Below, one piece after another: positions 47,568 through 55,551 of a stretch of 64,000 bases of DNA (positions are counted from its first letter, which is position 1; each line of letters begins with the position of its first letter). Position numbers and translations under genes: made by a program. The DNA is from Klebsiella oxytoca (GTDB lineage: Bacteria > Pseudomonadota > Gammaproteobacteria > Enterobacterales > Enterobacteriaceae): positions 2,108,001-2,172,000 of the forward strand of contig NZ_CP046115.1 in NCBI RefSeq assembly GCF_009707385.1, in the 5' to 3' direction. Under the pieces are notes generated by a model. That model had not been told where the DNA came from. It saw only the letters and a program-made list of their open reading frames with translations, and ran no database searches.

Positions 47568-47783
47568 ATGCCCGATTGCTGTAACGGAAAACGTCAAACC
47601 CCATACCGTACTCATCAGCACGGCAGCCACACTTCCGGCCGCGATTTTCACACCGCTAAATCATCCTCTTCTACCATAGAAAACCCGAACCCAGGCAAGG
47701 TTATCGGTGCGCGTAGCCGTGACCCTCTGCCAATTCGTCAGGCAAGCAATGGCTTACAAGGAAGCCAAAACCTCAATCGTTAG
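47568..47783 (+). CDS. Small ORF upstream of phoH (71 aa)
   Basis: A 71-residue hydrophilic frame, MPDCCNGKRQTPYRTHQHGS..., rich in Ser, His, Arg and Asn, with no hydrophobic segment. GGAG lies eight bases before the ATG and the codons look ordinary. Its end overlaps, in another frame, a 46-codon extension of phoH. It could be a leader peptide or a small protein; I know no family. The other reading is that this region is only the phoH leader. Confidence 0.4.
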   Translation: MPDCCNGKRQTPYRTHQHGSHTSGRDFHTAKSSSSTIENPNPGKVIGARSRDPLPIRQASNGLQGSQNLNR

Positions 47784-47844
47784 TGCGCATAATCGCGTCG
47801 AACGTGGCGCGTGTGATGTAAACCAACAACGCAAGGTGCTATCC

Positions 47845-48633
47845 ATGGGAAGACAAAAAGCAGTGACCAGAGCTCGTCGTGAGGCCAAACGTGTGCTGAG
47901 ACAGGATTCGCGAAGCCATAAGCAGCGCGAAGAAGAATCGGTCACATCGCTTGTGCAAATGAGTGGCGTAGAAGCAATTGGCATGGCGCGGGATAGCCGC
48001 GATGCATCGCCAATTGAGGCGCGCAATGAGGCTCAGGCGCATTATTTGAATGCTATCGACAATAAGCAGCTGATTTTTGCGACGGGCGAAGCCGGGTGCG
48101 GTAAGACCTGGATTAGCGCGGCAAAAGCCGCTGAAGCCCTGATCCACAAAGATGTGGACAGAATTATTGTTACCCGTCCCGTTCTGCAGGCCGACGAAGA
48201 TCTCGGCTTCTTACCGGGAGATATCGCCGAGAAGTTTGCTCCCTATTTCCGCCCGGTCTATGACGTACTGGTGAGAAGGTTAGGCGCTTCCTTTATGCAA
48301 TACTGCCTGCGTCCGGAAATCGGCAAGGTGGAAATCGCGCCGTTCGCCTATATGCGCGGACGTACATTTGAAAATGCGGTAGTGATCCTGGATGAGGCGC
48401 AGAACGTGACCGCGGCGCAAATGAAAATGTTTTTGACCCGCCTCGGGGAGAACGTGACGGTCATCGTCAACGGCGATATTACCCAGTGCGATTTACCTTC
48501 TGGGGTGAAATCAGGACTCGCCGATGCGCTGGCGCGTTTTGAGGAGGACGAGATGGTAGGTGTTGTACGCTTTACTACCGACGATTGCGTGCGTTCAACC
48601 CTTTGTCAGCGCGCGCTGAAAGCCTACTACTGA
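47845..48633 (+). CDS. phoH: PhoH, phosphate-starvation-inducible ATPase
   Basis: A 262-residue cytoplasmic P-loop ATPase related to the N-terminal part of superfamily I helicases. Walker A is FATGEAGCGKTWISAAKAA (about residues 78-96) and Walker B VVILDEAQNVT (about 178-188), with VNGDITQCDLP as a sensor motif. The role is unclear; PhoH-like proteins have been linked to RNA metabolism. MGRQKAVTRARREAK is the conserved start, with AAGG nine bases upstream. The frame is open back to 47707, so a longer form is possible. Confidence 0.9.
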   Translation: MGRQKAVTRARREAKRVLRQDSRSHKQREEESVTSLVQMSGVEAIGMARDSRDASPIEARNEAQAHYLNAIDNKQLIFATGEAGCGKTWISAAKAAEALIHKDVDRIIVTRPVLQADEDLGFLPGDIAEKFAPYFRPVYDVLVRRLGASFMQYCLRPEIGKVEIAPFAYMRGRTFENAVVILDEAQNVTAAQMKMFLTRLGENVTVIVNGDITQCDLPSGVKSGLADALARFEEDEMVGVVRFTTDDCVRSTLCQRALKAYY

Positions 48634-48648
48634 TTGTTTCTAAGTCTG

Positions 48649-48677
48649 CAAAGCCCGGGAAACCGGGCTTTGTTTTT
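48649..48677 (+). terminator. Rho-independent terminator after phoH
   Basis: CAAAGCCCGG - GAAA - CCGGGCTTTG followed by TTTTT, 15 bp after the stop. Confidence 0.88.
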
Positions 48678-48683
48678 GCTGGT

Positions 48684-48977
48684 CTAAAGTAAATGTTGCA
48701 GCGAAGGGGCGGTCATTGTTGCCTCGAAAGGAATGATATCAGCTTTCGCTACACCTGATTGTTGGAACGGATCCTGACTTAGCCGGGTACGCAATGCATC
48801 CATATCATTGCCTTTAGCCAGAATCACGCCGCCGGACCTGGGGATTTTGCGCCCTGATGCGAGGAAGATTCCGTCAGCGTAACCTTTCTTAAGCCATTCC
48901 ACGTGCGCAGCAAGCTGTGCGTCAACTTCATCAAGCGGTTTAACGTAAGTCAGAACAACAACGGCAATAGTGCTCAT
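48684..48977 (-). CDS. YciI family protein
   Basis: A 97-residue ferredoxin-like-fold protein of the YciI family (MSTIAVVVLTYVKPLDEVDA, HVEWLKKGYADGIFLASGRK, RSGGVILAKG). The conserved His (HVEWL) and the Asp of GYADG are the putative active site; most members have no known substrate. ATG 48977 has GGA at about seven bases; an ATG at 48989 adds four residues. It is convergent with phoH and lies where E. coli carries the pga genes. Confidence 0.8.
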   Translation of the reverse strand: MSTIAVVVLTYVKPLDEVDAQLAAHVEWLKKGYADGIFLASGRKIPRSGGVILAKGNDMDALRTRLSQDPFQQSGVAKADIIPFEATMTAPSLQHLL

Positions 48978-49065
48978 TTTGATGTCCATCTTTTAAATGG
49001 GTATATAAAAGTAGCATGCGGAGAGCTGCGGGTGATAGTAGGCCGAATGCGGTTTCTGAATGGTG

Positions 49066-49309
49066 CGACATGCGAAAAAAAAGCCCGTACTTACGTACGA
49101 GCTCTTCTTAAAATATGGCGGTGAGGGGGGGTGAGGGGGGGATTGACTCGCTTTGCTCGCCCTCCGGGCAGCTTCCTCGCAGGCTCGTCAGCTGTCCAAC
49201 TGGCTGACGCCAGTTGTCGACCCCCGGTCGGGGGCTCTCATCCCCCCCTGGTGGGGTGCAATATGCGAAAAAAAAAGCCCGTACTTACGTACGAGCTCTT
49301 CTTTGAATA
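49066..49309 (-). repeat. RtT-like tRNA-tail repeat, first locus
   Basis: Read on the minus strand, the first tRNA-Ser is followed by its terminator (AGCTCGTAC-GTAA-GTACGGGCT and a T-run). Next come CCCC/GGGG, CCCCCGACCGGGGG and AACTGGC-GTCA-GCCAGTT hairpins, a second tRNA-like 3' end at 49116-49144 and a second terminator (near 49068-49105). The 3' tail carries an internal 10-bp duplication (GTGAGGGGGG twice, 49121-49140). Same unit as at 54059-55551. Confidence 0.8.
49116..49309 (-). ncRNA. RtT-like RNA unit after the first tRNA-Ser
   Basis: One repeat unit from the base after the tRNA CCA to the next tRNA-like tail. If the primary transcript passes the first terminator and is cut at the CCA ends, this segment would be released, as rtT RNA is from the E. 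coli tyrT transcript. Expression is inferred. Confidence 0.55.
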
Positions 49310-49397
49310 TGGCGGTGAGGGGGGGATTCGAACCCCCGATACGTTGCCGTATACACACTTTCCAGGCGTGCTCCTTCAGCCACTCGGACACCTCACC
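49310..49397 (-). tRNA. tRNA-Ser (anticodon GGA), copy 1
   Basis: An 88-nt class II tRNA with CCA encoded. Acceptor stem GGTGAGG/CCTCACC, D-arm GAGTGGCTGAAGG, anticodon loop CTGGAAA giving GGA, a long variable arm (TATACGGCAACGTATC), and T-arm GGGGGTTCGAATCCCCC. It reads UCC/UCU codons. It is identical in all 88 bases to the copy at 55552. Terminator and repeat follow on the minus strand. Confidence 0.97.
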
Positions 49398-49438
49398 ATA
49401 TTGTATTGCTGCTCACCTTGGGTGGGCAACGGGGCGGT

Positions 49439-49467
49439 ACTATAGGGAGTTGCGCTAAAACGGTCAA
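49439..49467 (-). promoter_or_regulatory. Promoter of tRNA-Ser copy 1
   Basis: TTGACC (49462-49467), 17-bp spacer, TATAGT (49439-49444), then the G/C-rich ACCGCCCCG discriminator typical of stringently controlled stable-RNA promoters. Confidence 0.85.
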
Positions 49468-49542
49468 GCAGTATTTATTCTTTCGCTATCGTTCGGTTAA
49501 GCAATGAACACTGCCCCGACCTTGAGCGGCGGGGCAGGCATT

Positions 49543-50220
49543 TTAACGCTGTGAATCAAGCTGTTCGTTATTCTTCACCACGTCCTGAGCTTTGGCGTAG
49601 CTTTCTATCAACAGCTGGTAGGCCGGGAAAACTTTAGTGTAAACCTCAGCCCACTCTGCGGCGTCCGGACGATTCCAGGTCCGCTGTAGCTCAGACGCAA
49701 CTGCGGCGGTATCCATTGGCACGACGCCCGCCTGAACGATGCGGGCGAGGGTGATTTCCTGCGCCATCTTGCTGTAAGTGCCTGAGGCATCAATTACCGC
49801 AAAAACTTTGTAGCCATCGGCGACGGCGGCAATGGCCGGGAACGCCATGCAAACGCTGGTAATCGTACCGGCGATAATCAGCGTTTTACGTCCGGTAGCT
49901 TTTACTGCGGCCACAAATTCCGGGTTATCCCACGCGTTGATTTCGCCTTTACGCGCAATATATTGCGCATGAGGTGCATTTTCATGAATTTCGGGAATCA
50001 GCGGACCGTTGGGACCCTGCGGCACGGAAGCGGTCGTGATCACCGGAATCCCGGCTAATGAGGCCATCTTTGCCAGCGCTGCGGCACGAGCGCGCAGCTC
50101 CGGCATCGGCATATCGCCGACGGTCTGGAACAGACCGCTTTGATGGTCAATCAGCAGCATTGCGGTATCATTTGCATCAATAACCGGACGAGAACCGTTA
50201 AAATTAGCTGGGATGGACAT
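49543..50220 (-). CDS. Isochorismatase-family (YcaC-like) hydrolase
   Basis: A 225-residue cysteine hydrolase of the isochorismatase superfamily. Catalytic Asp in [12 protein letters not shown] (about residue 24), Lys/Arg region [14 protein letters not shown], and the Cys in [14 protein letters not shown] (about residue 118). The closest family I know is YcaC, whose substrate is unknown. The GTG-started frame to 50229 is rejected in favour of the ATG at 50220, seven bases after AAGG. Twenty bases after the pirin gene, so probably one operon. Confidence 0.82.
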   Translation of the reverse strand: MSIPANFNGSRPVIDANDTAMLLIDHQSGLFQTVGDMPMPELRARAAALAKMASLAGIPVITTASVPQGPNGPLIPEIHENAPHAQYIARKGEINAWDNPEFVAAVKATGRKTLIIAGTITSVCMAFPAIAAVADGYKVFAVIDASGTYSKMAQEITLARIVQAGVVPMDTAAVASELQRTWNRPDAAEWAEVYTKVFPAYQLLIESYAKAQDVVKNNEQLDSQR

Positions 50221-50240
50221 ATTCTTCACCTTATCAAATA

Positions 50241-51101
50241 TCAGATTTGGCCGAAGCGGCCGCTATTGAAATCAGCAATCGCTTCCGCGATTTGCGATTT
50301 GGTATTCATCACGAACGGGCCGTAGCCCACAATTGGCTCCTGCAGCGGCTCGCCGGCCATCAGCAGAACCTTTGCATCGGAGCCTGCTTCCAAATGGAAA
50401 GCGTCACCTTTCTGGCTCAACACCACCAACTGTCCTTCCCGTGCGCTTTCCGCGCCGTTTACGGTAACTCCACCTTCGAGCACCACCAGCGCGGTGCTCC
50501 AGCCTTCCGGCTGAAGCAGCGTCACCTCACGACCCTGTCTGAGCTGTAAATCCCATACGTTCAGCGGTGAGAACGTATGCGCAGGGCCGGCGACATCGCC
50601 GTAGCGCCCGGCAATCACTCTGACTGTTCCGGCATCGTCGTCCAGCGTCGCTTGCGGAATGACGTCTGCGGTAATGCTCTGATATCCCGGATGCGTCATT
50701 TTGTCTTTGGCCGGCAGGTTGACCCACAGCTGAATCATTTTTAGCTCGCCGCCGGTACGGGTAAATTCCGCAGAGTGGGACTCCTCGTGCAGGATCCCGG
50801 AGCCAGCGGTCATCCACTGCACATCGCCCGGACCGATAATGCCGCCTCTACCGGTCGAGTCTCGATGCTCGACCTCACCGGAGTAGACGACGGTAACGGT
50901 TTCGAATCCGCGATGCGGATGTTCGCCGACGCCGCGTTTACCGCTTCCCGCCGGAAAAGTGTGCGGCCCCGCGTAATCAAGCAGCAGGAAGGGGCTTAGC
51001 TGTTCGCCGTGAGTCTGATAAGAGAACATGGAGCGAACCGGGAAACCATCGCCTACCCAGTGCTGAGAAGGCGCGGTGTAGATTCCAGTAATCTGTTTCA
51101 T
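50241..51101 (-). CDS. Pirin family protein
   Basis: A 286-residue bicupin. The pirin iron site is in the N-terminal cupin: [24 protein letters not shown] (two His in HPHRGFE, a third in EHRDS) and [12 protein letters not shown]. Some bacterial pirins oxidise quercetin; others have no known activity. [13 protein letters not shown] starts at 51101 with AGGAG upstream; the longer frame to 51194 covers the promoter region. Divergent from a LysR regulator, the usual neighbour of such pirin/hydrolase pairs. Confidence 0.88.
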   Translation of the reverse strand: MKQITGIYTAPSQHWVGDGFPVRSMFSYQTHGEQLSPFLLLDYAGPHTFPAGSGKRGVGEHPHRGFETVTVVYSGEVEHRDSTGRGGIIGPGDVQWMTAGSGILHEESHSAEFTRTGGELKMIQLWVNLPAKDKMTHPGYQSITADVIPQATLDDDAGTVRVIAGRYGDVAGPAHTFSPLNVWDLQLRQGREVTLLQPEGWSTALVVLEGGVTVNGAESAREGQLVVLSQKGDAFHLEAGSDAKVLLMAGEPLQEPIVGYGPFVMNTKSQIAEAIADFNSGRFGQI

Positions 51102-51215
51102 GGCAATCTCCTGAACGTCTGTTTCTGATGTGAATAAGCATATATTCACCACTAATACTCCGGTAGATAGCGAAAATGGCCTATACTGTTCCAAAAATAG
51201 AACGATGGAGAGAGG

Positions 51216-52121
51216 ATGCAGGATCTCAATGATTTAGCCTGGTTTGTCCAGGTTGTTGATTACGGCGGATTTACTGCGGCGGGTAGGGCACTCGATCAAC
51301 CTAAATCCAAACTCAGTCGTCGCATCGCTCAGCTGGAAGAACGACTCGGCGTACGTTTAATCCAACGTACTACCCGCCAGTTTGCCGTCACGGAAGTTGG
51401 GCACACCTTCTATCAGCACTGTAAGGCGATGCTGATAGAGGCTGAAGCGGCAGAACAAGCGGTAGAGACGCTGCGCTCCGAACCTCGCGGCAGCGTCAAG
51501 CTGACCTGCCCGGTAACGCTTTTACATGCACACGTTGGGCCAATGCTGGCACGTTTTATGGTGCGCTATCCGGGAGTGAATCTTCAGCTTGAAGCAACTA
51601 ACCGAAGAGTTGACGTGGTGGGCGAAGGCATTGATGTGGCGATTCGCGTGCGCCCGAGACCGATAGAGGACAGCGATCTGGTGATGCGCGTTCTTGCCGA
51701 TCGTGGGCATCGCCTGGTAGCCAGCCCGCAGTTAGTTGCTCGGATGGGGCAACCTGATTTTCCAGCAGAATTAAGCAATTGGCCGGGATTAAGTCTGGGG
51801 GCTGGCAAACATCAGCATAGGTGGCAGTTAACTGGCCCTGAAGGGGAAAAGGCGGAAGTCTACTTCACGCCCCGAATGATCACCTCGGATATGCTGGCGC
51901 TGCGTGAAGCAGCTATTGCCGGAGTGGGGTTGGTACAGCTTCCTTTATTAATGGTCCGTGAACAGCTGGCTGCCGGCGAACTGGTGGTGGTGCTCGATGA
52001 GTGGCAGCCACGCAGGGAGGTAATCCATGCGGTGTTTGCTTCTCGCCGTGGTCTGCTACCGTCGGTCAGGGCGCTGGTGGACTTCCTGAGCGAAGAGTAT
52101 CAGCGGATGGAGGAGGATTAG
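51216..52121 (+). CDS. LysR family transcriptional regulator
   Basis: A 301-residue LysR regulator: winged helix in MQDLNDLAWFVQVVDYGGFT / AAGRALDQPKSKLSRRIAQLE, linker helix, and effector domain from about residue 90. GAGAGGA precedes the ATG. It is divergent from the pirin gene with 114 bp between, containing GTTC-N8-GAAC at 51188-51203 just before its own start. It probably controls the pirin-hydrolase pair. Confidence 0.85.
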   Translation: MQDLNDLAWFVQVVDYGGFTAAGRALDQPKSKLSRRIAQLEERLGVRLIQRTTRQFAVTEVGHTFYQHCKAMLIEAEAAEQAVETLRSEPRGSVKLTCPVTLLHAHVGPMLARFMVRYPGVNLQLEATNRRVDVVGEGIDVAIRVRPRPIEDSDLVMRVLADRGHRLVASPQLVARMGQPDFPAELSNWPGLSLGAGKHQHRWQLTGPEGEKAEVYFTPRMITSDMLALREAAIAGVGLVQLPLLMVREQLAAGELVVVLDEWQPRREVIHAVFASRRGLLPSVRALVDFLSEEYQRMEED

Positions 52122-52760
52122 GGCTGTCGGTATTCTGCGTCTGCTGGCCAGGCAGACGTAATACGGTGAGTTAATCACAGTGGGCATCAATATTACTTAA
52201 GCGCTATGAAATAATTCAGCGTTTTGATTGAGCTATTATTCCTGGAGCTAAAATCGGGTGAAAAAATCAATAATAATATAAAAGAGCGTCTTAATTTTTC
52301 CAGGGAGTGTTTTATCTTTTACGCTCGTAAAATTTTAGCTGCTTATAGTCCCGATTTGCCTGGGAAACATAATTGAAACTATAGTATTCAGGGCTTTCTT
52401 AATGCACAAGCTTGCCGAAAACGTTGTTGATAATGAGTCAATGATTAATTCGGGTAAGGATCATACGCGTATAGACCGTCTTCCTGATTGCAGTAAAGCG
52501 GATAAATTTATCGCCAATAAACATTTTTCATTAGTGATGGCGCGGGCTCAGTATTGCCTGATTTATCACTGCTTTCGCCTTGCTGTAACCGTCCTGGATC
52601 ATTTATCCTTTCGCGCTGCAGCTTGTTGAAGTAAAACGCGATATTGTTAGAGTCGTTAATCCAACACAAGCGCTATTCCCGCGCAATGTACCCGGGAATA
52701 CGTAATAAATGCTACCGCCACAATATAAAACACACCACAACCTTATGCTAAGGAGTCAGC
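52122..52760. other. A/T-rich gap between the LysR and racemase genes
   Basis: 639 bp, clearly richer in A/T than its neighbours. One plus-strand frame of 75 codons (52402-52629, MHKLAENVVDNESMINSGK...) has no ribosome binding site and matches nothing I know; it is not called. The composition and the lack of conserved neighbours fit recent insertion. The racemase RBS (AAGGAG) is at 52750. Confidence 0.4.
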
Positions 52761-53987
52761 ATGGCAGCCCCTTTGGGTCGTTTGGCGCTTATCCCGCTGT
52801 TATTTATTACCGCTTGTCATCAGCCTGTGTCGTCAACAGCGGCAGGACCGGTACCCATTACCCAGGATCAACAAGCGATTATTGATAACACCACGCTTGA
52901 GATCTCACGCAGCGCGCTGGAATACAATATTCATAAGGTCCAGCAGCTTCTGGGCAATCAAACTCGTTTATGCGCCATCCTGAAAGGGGATGCCTATGGC
53001 CATGACCTTAAGCTTGTTGCGCCAATAATGATGCAGAACAATGTTCAGTGCATCGGTCTTGCCAGCAACGAGGAAATTCACACCGTTCGTAGCCTCGGTT
53101 TTAAAGGGCAGCTAATGCGCGTACGCAATGCGACTGAAAAGGAGATGCTGCAAGCGGCAGATTTCGATACCGAAGAGCTTATTGGCAACCTGGAAATGGC
53201 GAAACGTCTGAGCGCTATCGCTGTCAACAAAGGAAAAGTTATCCGTATCCATCTGGCGCTGAACTCTGGCGGGATGTCGCGTAATGGCCTTGAAGTCAGT
53301 AATGTCGCCGGTCTTGAGCAGGCCCGTGCGATTTCAGCACTGCCGGGCCTGAAAATCGTCGGGATCATGTCTCACTTCCCCGAAGAAGACGCTGCGGTGG
53401 TGAAACGGGATCTTGCTCGTTTTAAAAACCAGTCAGCCCAAGTGTTGCAGATTACTGGACTGAAACGCGAAGACGTTACGTTGCATGTTGCCAATACTTT
53501 TGCCACGCTGACGGTACGTGATTCCTGGCTCGATCTGGTTCGCGTCGGCGGCGTTTTTTACGGTGATACCATTGCCAGTACGGAATATAAACGCGTAATG
53601 ACGTTTAAATCCTCGATTGCTTCGGTAAATCACTATCCTGTAGGCAATACCGTCGGCTACGATCGCACCTACACTCTTAAACGCGACTCTGTCCTCGCCA
53701 ATATTCCTACGGGCTACGCGGATGGTTATCGGCGTGTATTCAGTAATACCGGGCATGTGCTGATTAACGGGCAGCGGGTTCCGGTGCTCGGCAAAACGTC
53801 GATGAACACGGTAATTGTCGATGTTACGGACCTCAAGCAGGTTAGTCCTGGCGATGAAGTAGTGCTCTTTGGTAGGCAAGGAAATGCGCAGATTAGCGCA
53901 GAAGAAGTCGAAGAGATCAGCGGCGCGCTGTTCACTGAGATGTCGATTCTCTGGGGCGCGACCAATAAGCGAGTGCTTGTCGACTAA
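52761..53987 (+). CDS. Lipoprotein alanine/broad-specificity amino acid racemase
   Basis: A 408-residue PLP racemase of the Alr/Bsr type. The N-terminal LLFITACH is a lipobox, with the acylated Cys at residue 19 followed by His, so the enzyme is probably anchored in the outer membrane facing the periplasm. PLP lysine in [12 protein letters not shown] (cytoplasmic Alr has KADAYGHG); [15 protein letters not shown] and [13 protein letters not shown]; catalytic Tyr region [20 protein letters not shown]-terminal [13 protein letters not shown] and [21 protein letters not shown] and the export signal favour broad-specificity periplasmic racemases over house-keeping Alr. Confidence 0.82.
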   Translation: MAAPLGRLALIPLLFITACHQPVSSTAAGPVPITQDQQAIIDNTTLEISRSALEYNIHKVQQLLGNQTRLCAILKGDAYGHDLKLVAPIMMQNNVQCIGLASNEEIHTVRSLGFKGQLMRVRNATEKEMLQAADFDTEELIGNLEMAKRLSAIAVNKGKVIRIHLALNSGGMSRNGLEVSNVAGLEQARAISALPGLKIVGIMSHFPEEDAAVVKRDLARFKNQSAQVLQITGLKREDVTLHVANTFATLTVRDSWLDLVRVGGVFYGDTIASTEYKRVMTFKSSIASVNHYPVGNTVGYDRTYTLKRDSVLANIPTGYADGYRRVFSNTGHVLINGQRVPVLGKTSMNTVIVDVTDLKQVSPGDEVVLFGRQGNAQISAEEVEEISGALFTEMSILWGATNKRVLVD

Positions 53988-54008
53988 CTCCGATTCAGCG
54001 CTATAAGC

Positions 54009-54043
54009 AGCAGGGGTTTCATTTATCCCAGGAAACCCCTGCT
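54009..54043 (+). terminator. Hairpin after the racemase gene
   Basis: AGCAGGGGTTTC and GAAACCCCTGCT form a perfect 12-bp stem with an 11-base loop, 22 bp after the stop. There is no T-run, so it may protect the 3' end rather than terminate. Confidence 0.5.
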
Positions 54044-54104
54044 GTTCAGGCCAGCCCGGATGCGAAAAAAAGCCCGTACTTATGTACGAGCTCTTCTTTG
54101 AATA

Positions 54105-54286
54105 TGGCGGTGAGGGGGGGATTGACTCGCAGCGCTCGTCCTCCGGGCAGCTTCCTCGCAGGCTCGTCAGCTGTCCAACTGGCTGACGCCAGTTGTCGAC
54201 CCCCGGTCGGGGGTTCTCATCCCCCCCGGTGGGGTGCAATATGCGAAAAAAAAGCCCGTACTTACGTACGAGCTCTTCTTAAAATA
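54105..54286 (-). ncRNA. RtT-like RNA unit, tRNA orientation (left flank)
   Basis: Full 182-bp unit in the same direction as the tRNA, left of the inverted core. The terminator stem shows TTTGAATATGG wording like the first locus, so this copy is closer to the 49.3-kb repeat than its neighbours are. Confidence 0.5.
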
Positions 54287-54452
54287 TGGCGGTGAGGGGG
54301 GGATTGACTCGCTGCGCTCGCCCTCCGGGCAGCTTCCTCGCAGGCTCGTCAGCTGTCCAACTGGCTGACGCCAGTTGTCGACCCCCGGTCGGGGGTTTTG
54401 GACAGCTGACGAGCCTGCGAGGAAGCTGCCCGGAGGGCGAGCGCAGCGAGTC

Positions 54453-54630
54453 AATCCCCCCTCACCGCCATATTTTAAGAAGAGCTTGTACGTAAGTACG
54501 GGCTTTTTTTTCGCATATTGCACCCCACCAGGGGGATGAGAACCCCGACCGGGGTCGACAACTGGCGTCAGCCAGTTGGACAGCTGACGAGCCTGCGAGG
54601 AAGCTGCCCGGAGGGCGAGCGCAGCGAGTC
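54453..54630 (+). ncRNA. RtT-like RNA unit, inverted core 1
   Basis: 178-bp unit on the plus strand starting with the tRNA-like tail AATCCCCCCTCACCGCCA. The terminator stem has AGCTTGTAC in place of AGCTCGTAC; the changed base still pairs (U-G). The spacer palindrome is ACCCCGACCGGGGT, one G/C pair shorter on each side. Confidence 0.5.
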
Positions 54631-54810
54631 AATCCCCCCTCACCGCCATATTTTAAGAAGAGCTTGTACGTAAGTACGGGCTTTTTTTTCGCATATTGCA
54701 CCCACCAGGGGGGATGAGAACCCCCGACCGGGGGTCGACAACTGGCGTCAGCCAGTTGGACAGCTGACGAGCCTGCGAGGAAGCTGCCCGGAGGACGAGC
54801 GCTGCGAGTC
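54631..54810 (+). ncRNA. RtT-like RNA unit, inverted core 2
   Basis: 180-bp unit, same orientation as core 1. The end of the spacer reads GGACGAGCGCTGCGAG where core 1 has GGGCGAGCGCAGCGAG. Confidence 0.5.
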
Positions 54811-54992
54811 AATCCCCCCCTCACCGCCATATTTTAAGAAGAGCTTGTACGTAAGTACGGGCTTTTTTTTCGCATATTGCACCCCACCAGGGGGGATGAG
54901 AACCCCCGACCGGGGGTCGACAACTGGCGTCAGCCAGTTGGACAGCTGACGAGCCTGCGAGGAAGCTGCCCGGAGGGCGAGCGCAGCGAGTC
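54811..54992 (+). ncRNA. RtT-like RNA unit, inverted core 3
   Basis: 182-bp unit with the full seven-C tail and the long ACCCCCGACCGGGGGT palindrome. GGGCGAGCGCAGCGAG form of the spacer end. Confidence 0.5.
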
Positions 54993-55171
54993 AATCCCCC
55001 CCTCACCGCCATATTTTAAGAAGAGCTCGTACGTAAGTACGGGCTTTTTTTTCGCATATTGCACCCCACCGGGGGGATGAGAACCCCGACCGGGGTCGAC
55101 AACTGGCGTCAGCCAGTTGGACAGCTGACGAGCCTGCGAGGAAGCTGCCCGGAGGACGAGCGCTGCGAGTC
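54993..55171 (+). ncRNA. RtT-like RNA unit, inverted core 4
   Basis: 179-bp unit with the AGCTCGTAC terminator form and the short ACCCCGACCGGGGT palindrome. GGACGAGCGCTGCGAG form of the spacer end; the two spacer forms alternate along the array. Confidence 0.5.
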
Positions 55172-55369
55172 AATCCCCCCCTCACCGCCATATTTTAAGA
55201 AGAGCTCGTACGTAAGTACGGGCTTTTTTTTCGCATATTGCACCCCACCGGGGGGGATGAGCTGGCTGACGCCAGTTGTCGACCCCCGGTCGGGGGTTCT
55301 CATCCCCCCTGGTGGGGTGCAATATGCGAAAAAAAAGCCCGTACTTACGTACAAGCTCTTCTTAAAATA

Positions 55370-55551
55370 TGGCGGTGAGGGGGGGATTGACTCGCTGCGC
55401 TCGCCCTCCGGGCAGCTTCCTCGCAGGCTCGTCAGCTGTCCAACTGGCTGACGCCAGTTGTCGACCCCCGGTCGGGGGTTCTCATCCCCCCTGGTGGGGT
55501 GCAATATGCGAAAAAAAAGCCCGTACTTACGTACAAGCTCTTCTTAAAATA
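55370..55551 (-). ncRNA. RtT-like RNA unit directly after tRNA-Ser copy 2
   Basis: 182-bp unit from the base after the tRNA CCA to the next tail at 55370. It starts with the real terminator of the tRNA (AGCTTGTAC-GTAA-GTACGGGCT, T-run). By analogy with the tyrT operon it would be the first rtT-type RNA released from read-through transcripts. Confidence 0.6.

Larger units (their letters stand above)
54059..55551. repeat. Expanded RtT-like repeat array with an inverted core
   Basis: Eight copies of the tRNA-Ser 3' tail (18-19 nt, AATCCCCCC(C)TCACCGCCA) plus terminator and hairpin spacer lie downstream of the second tRNA-Ser. Tails in the tRNA orientation (minus) start at 55388, 54305 and 54123. 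Tails in the opposite orientation start at 54453, 54631, 54811, 54993 and 55172. Unit length is 178-182 bp. The inverted core is about 54397-55260. Both junctions fall in the CCCCCGACCGGGGG / AACTGGC...GCCAGTT palindromes. The terminal left copy keeps only the terminator (54060-54098). Confidence 0.88.

Noticed and set aside
49131..49458. Frames of about 100 codons over the first tRNA-Ser
   Set aside because: They read antisense through the tRNA and its repeat; no independent evidence.
52402..52629. 75-codon frame in the A/T-rich gap
   Set aside because: No RBS and no recognisable motif; kept as part of the gap description.
54059..55551. CRISPR-like periodic repeats
   Set aside because: The repeated unit is the whole 182 bp, with no variable spacers, and contains tRNA ends and terminators.
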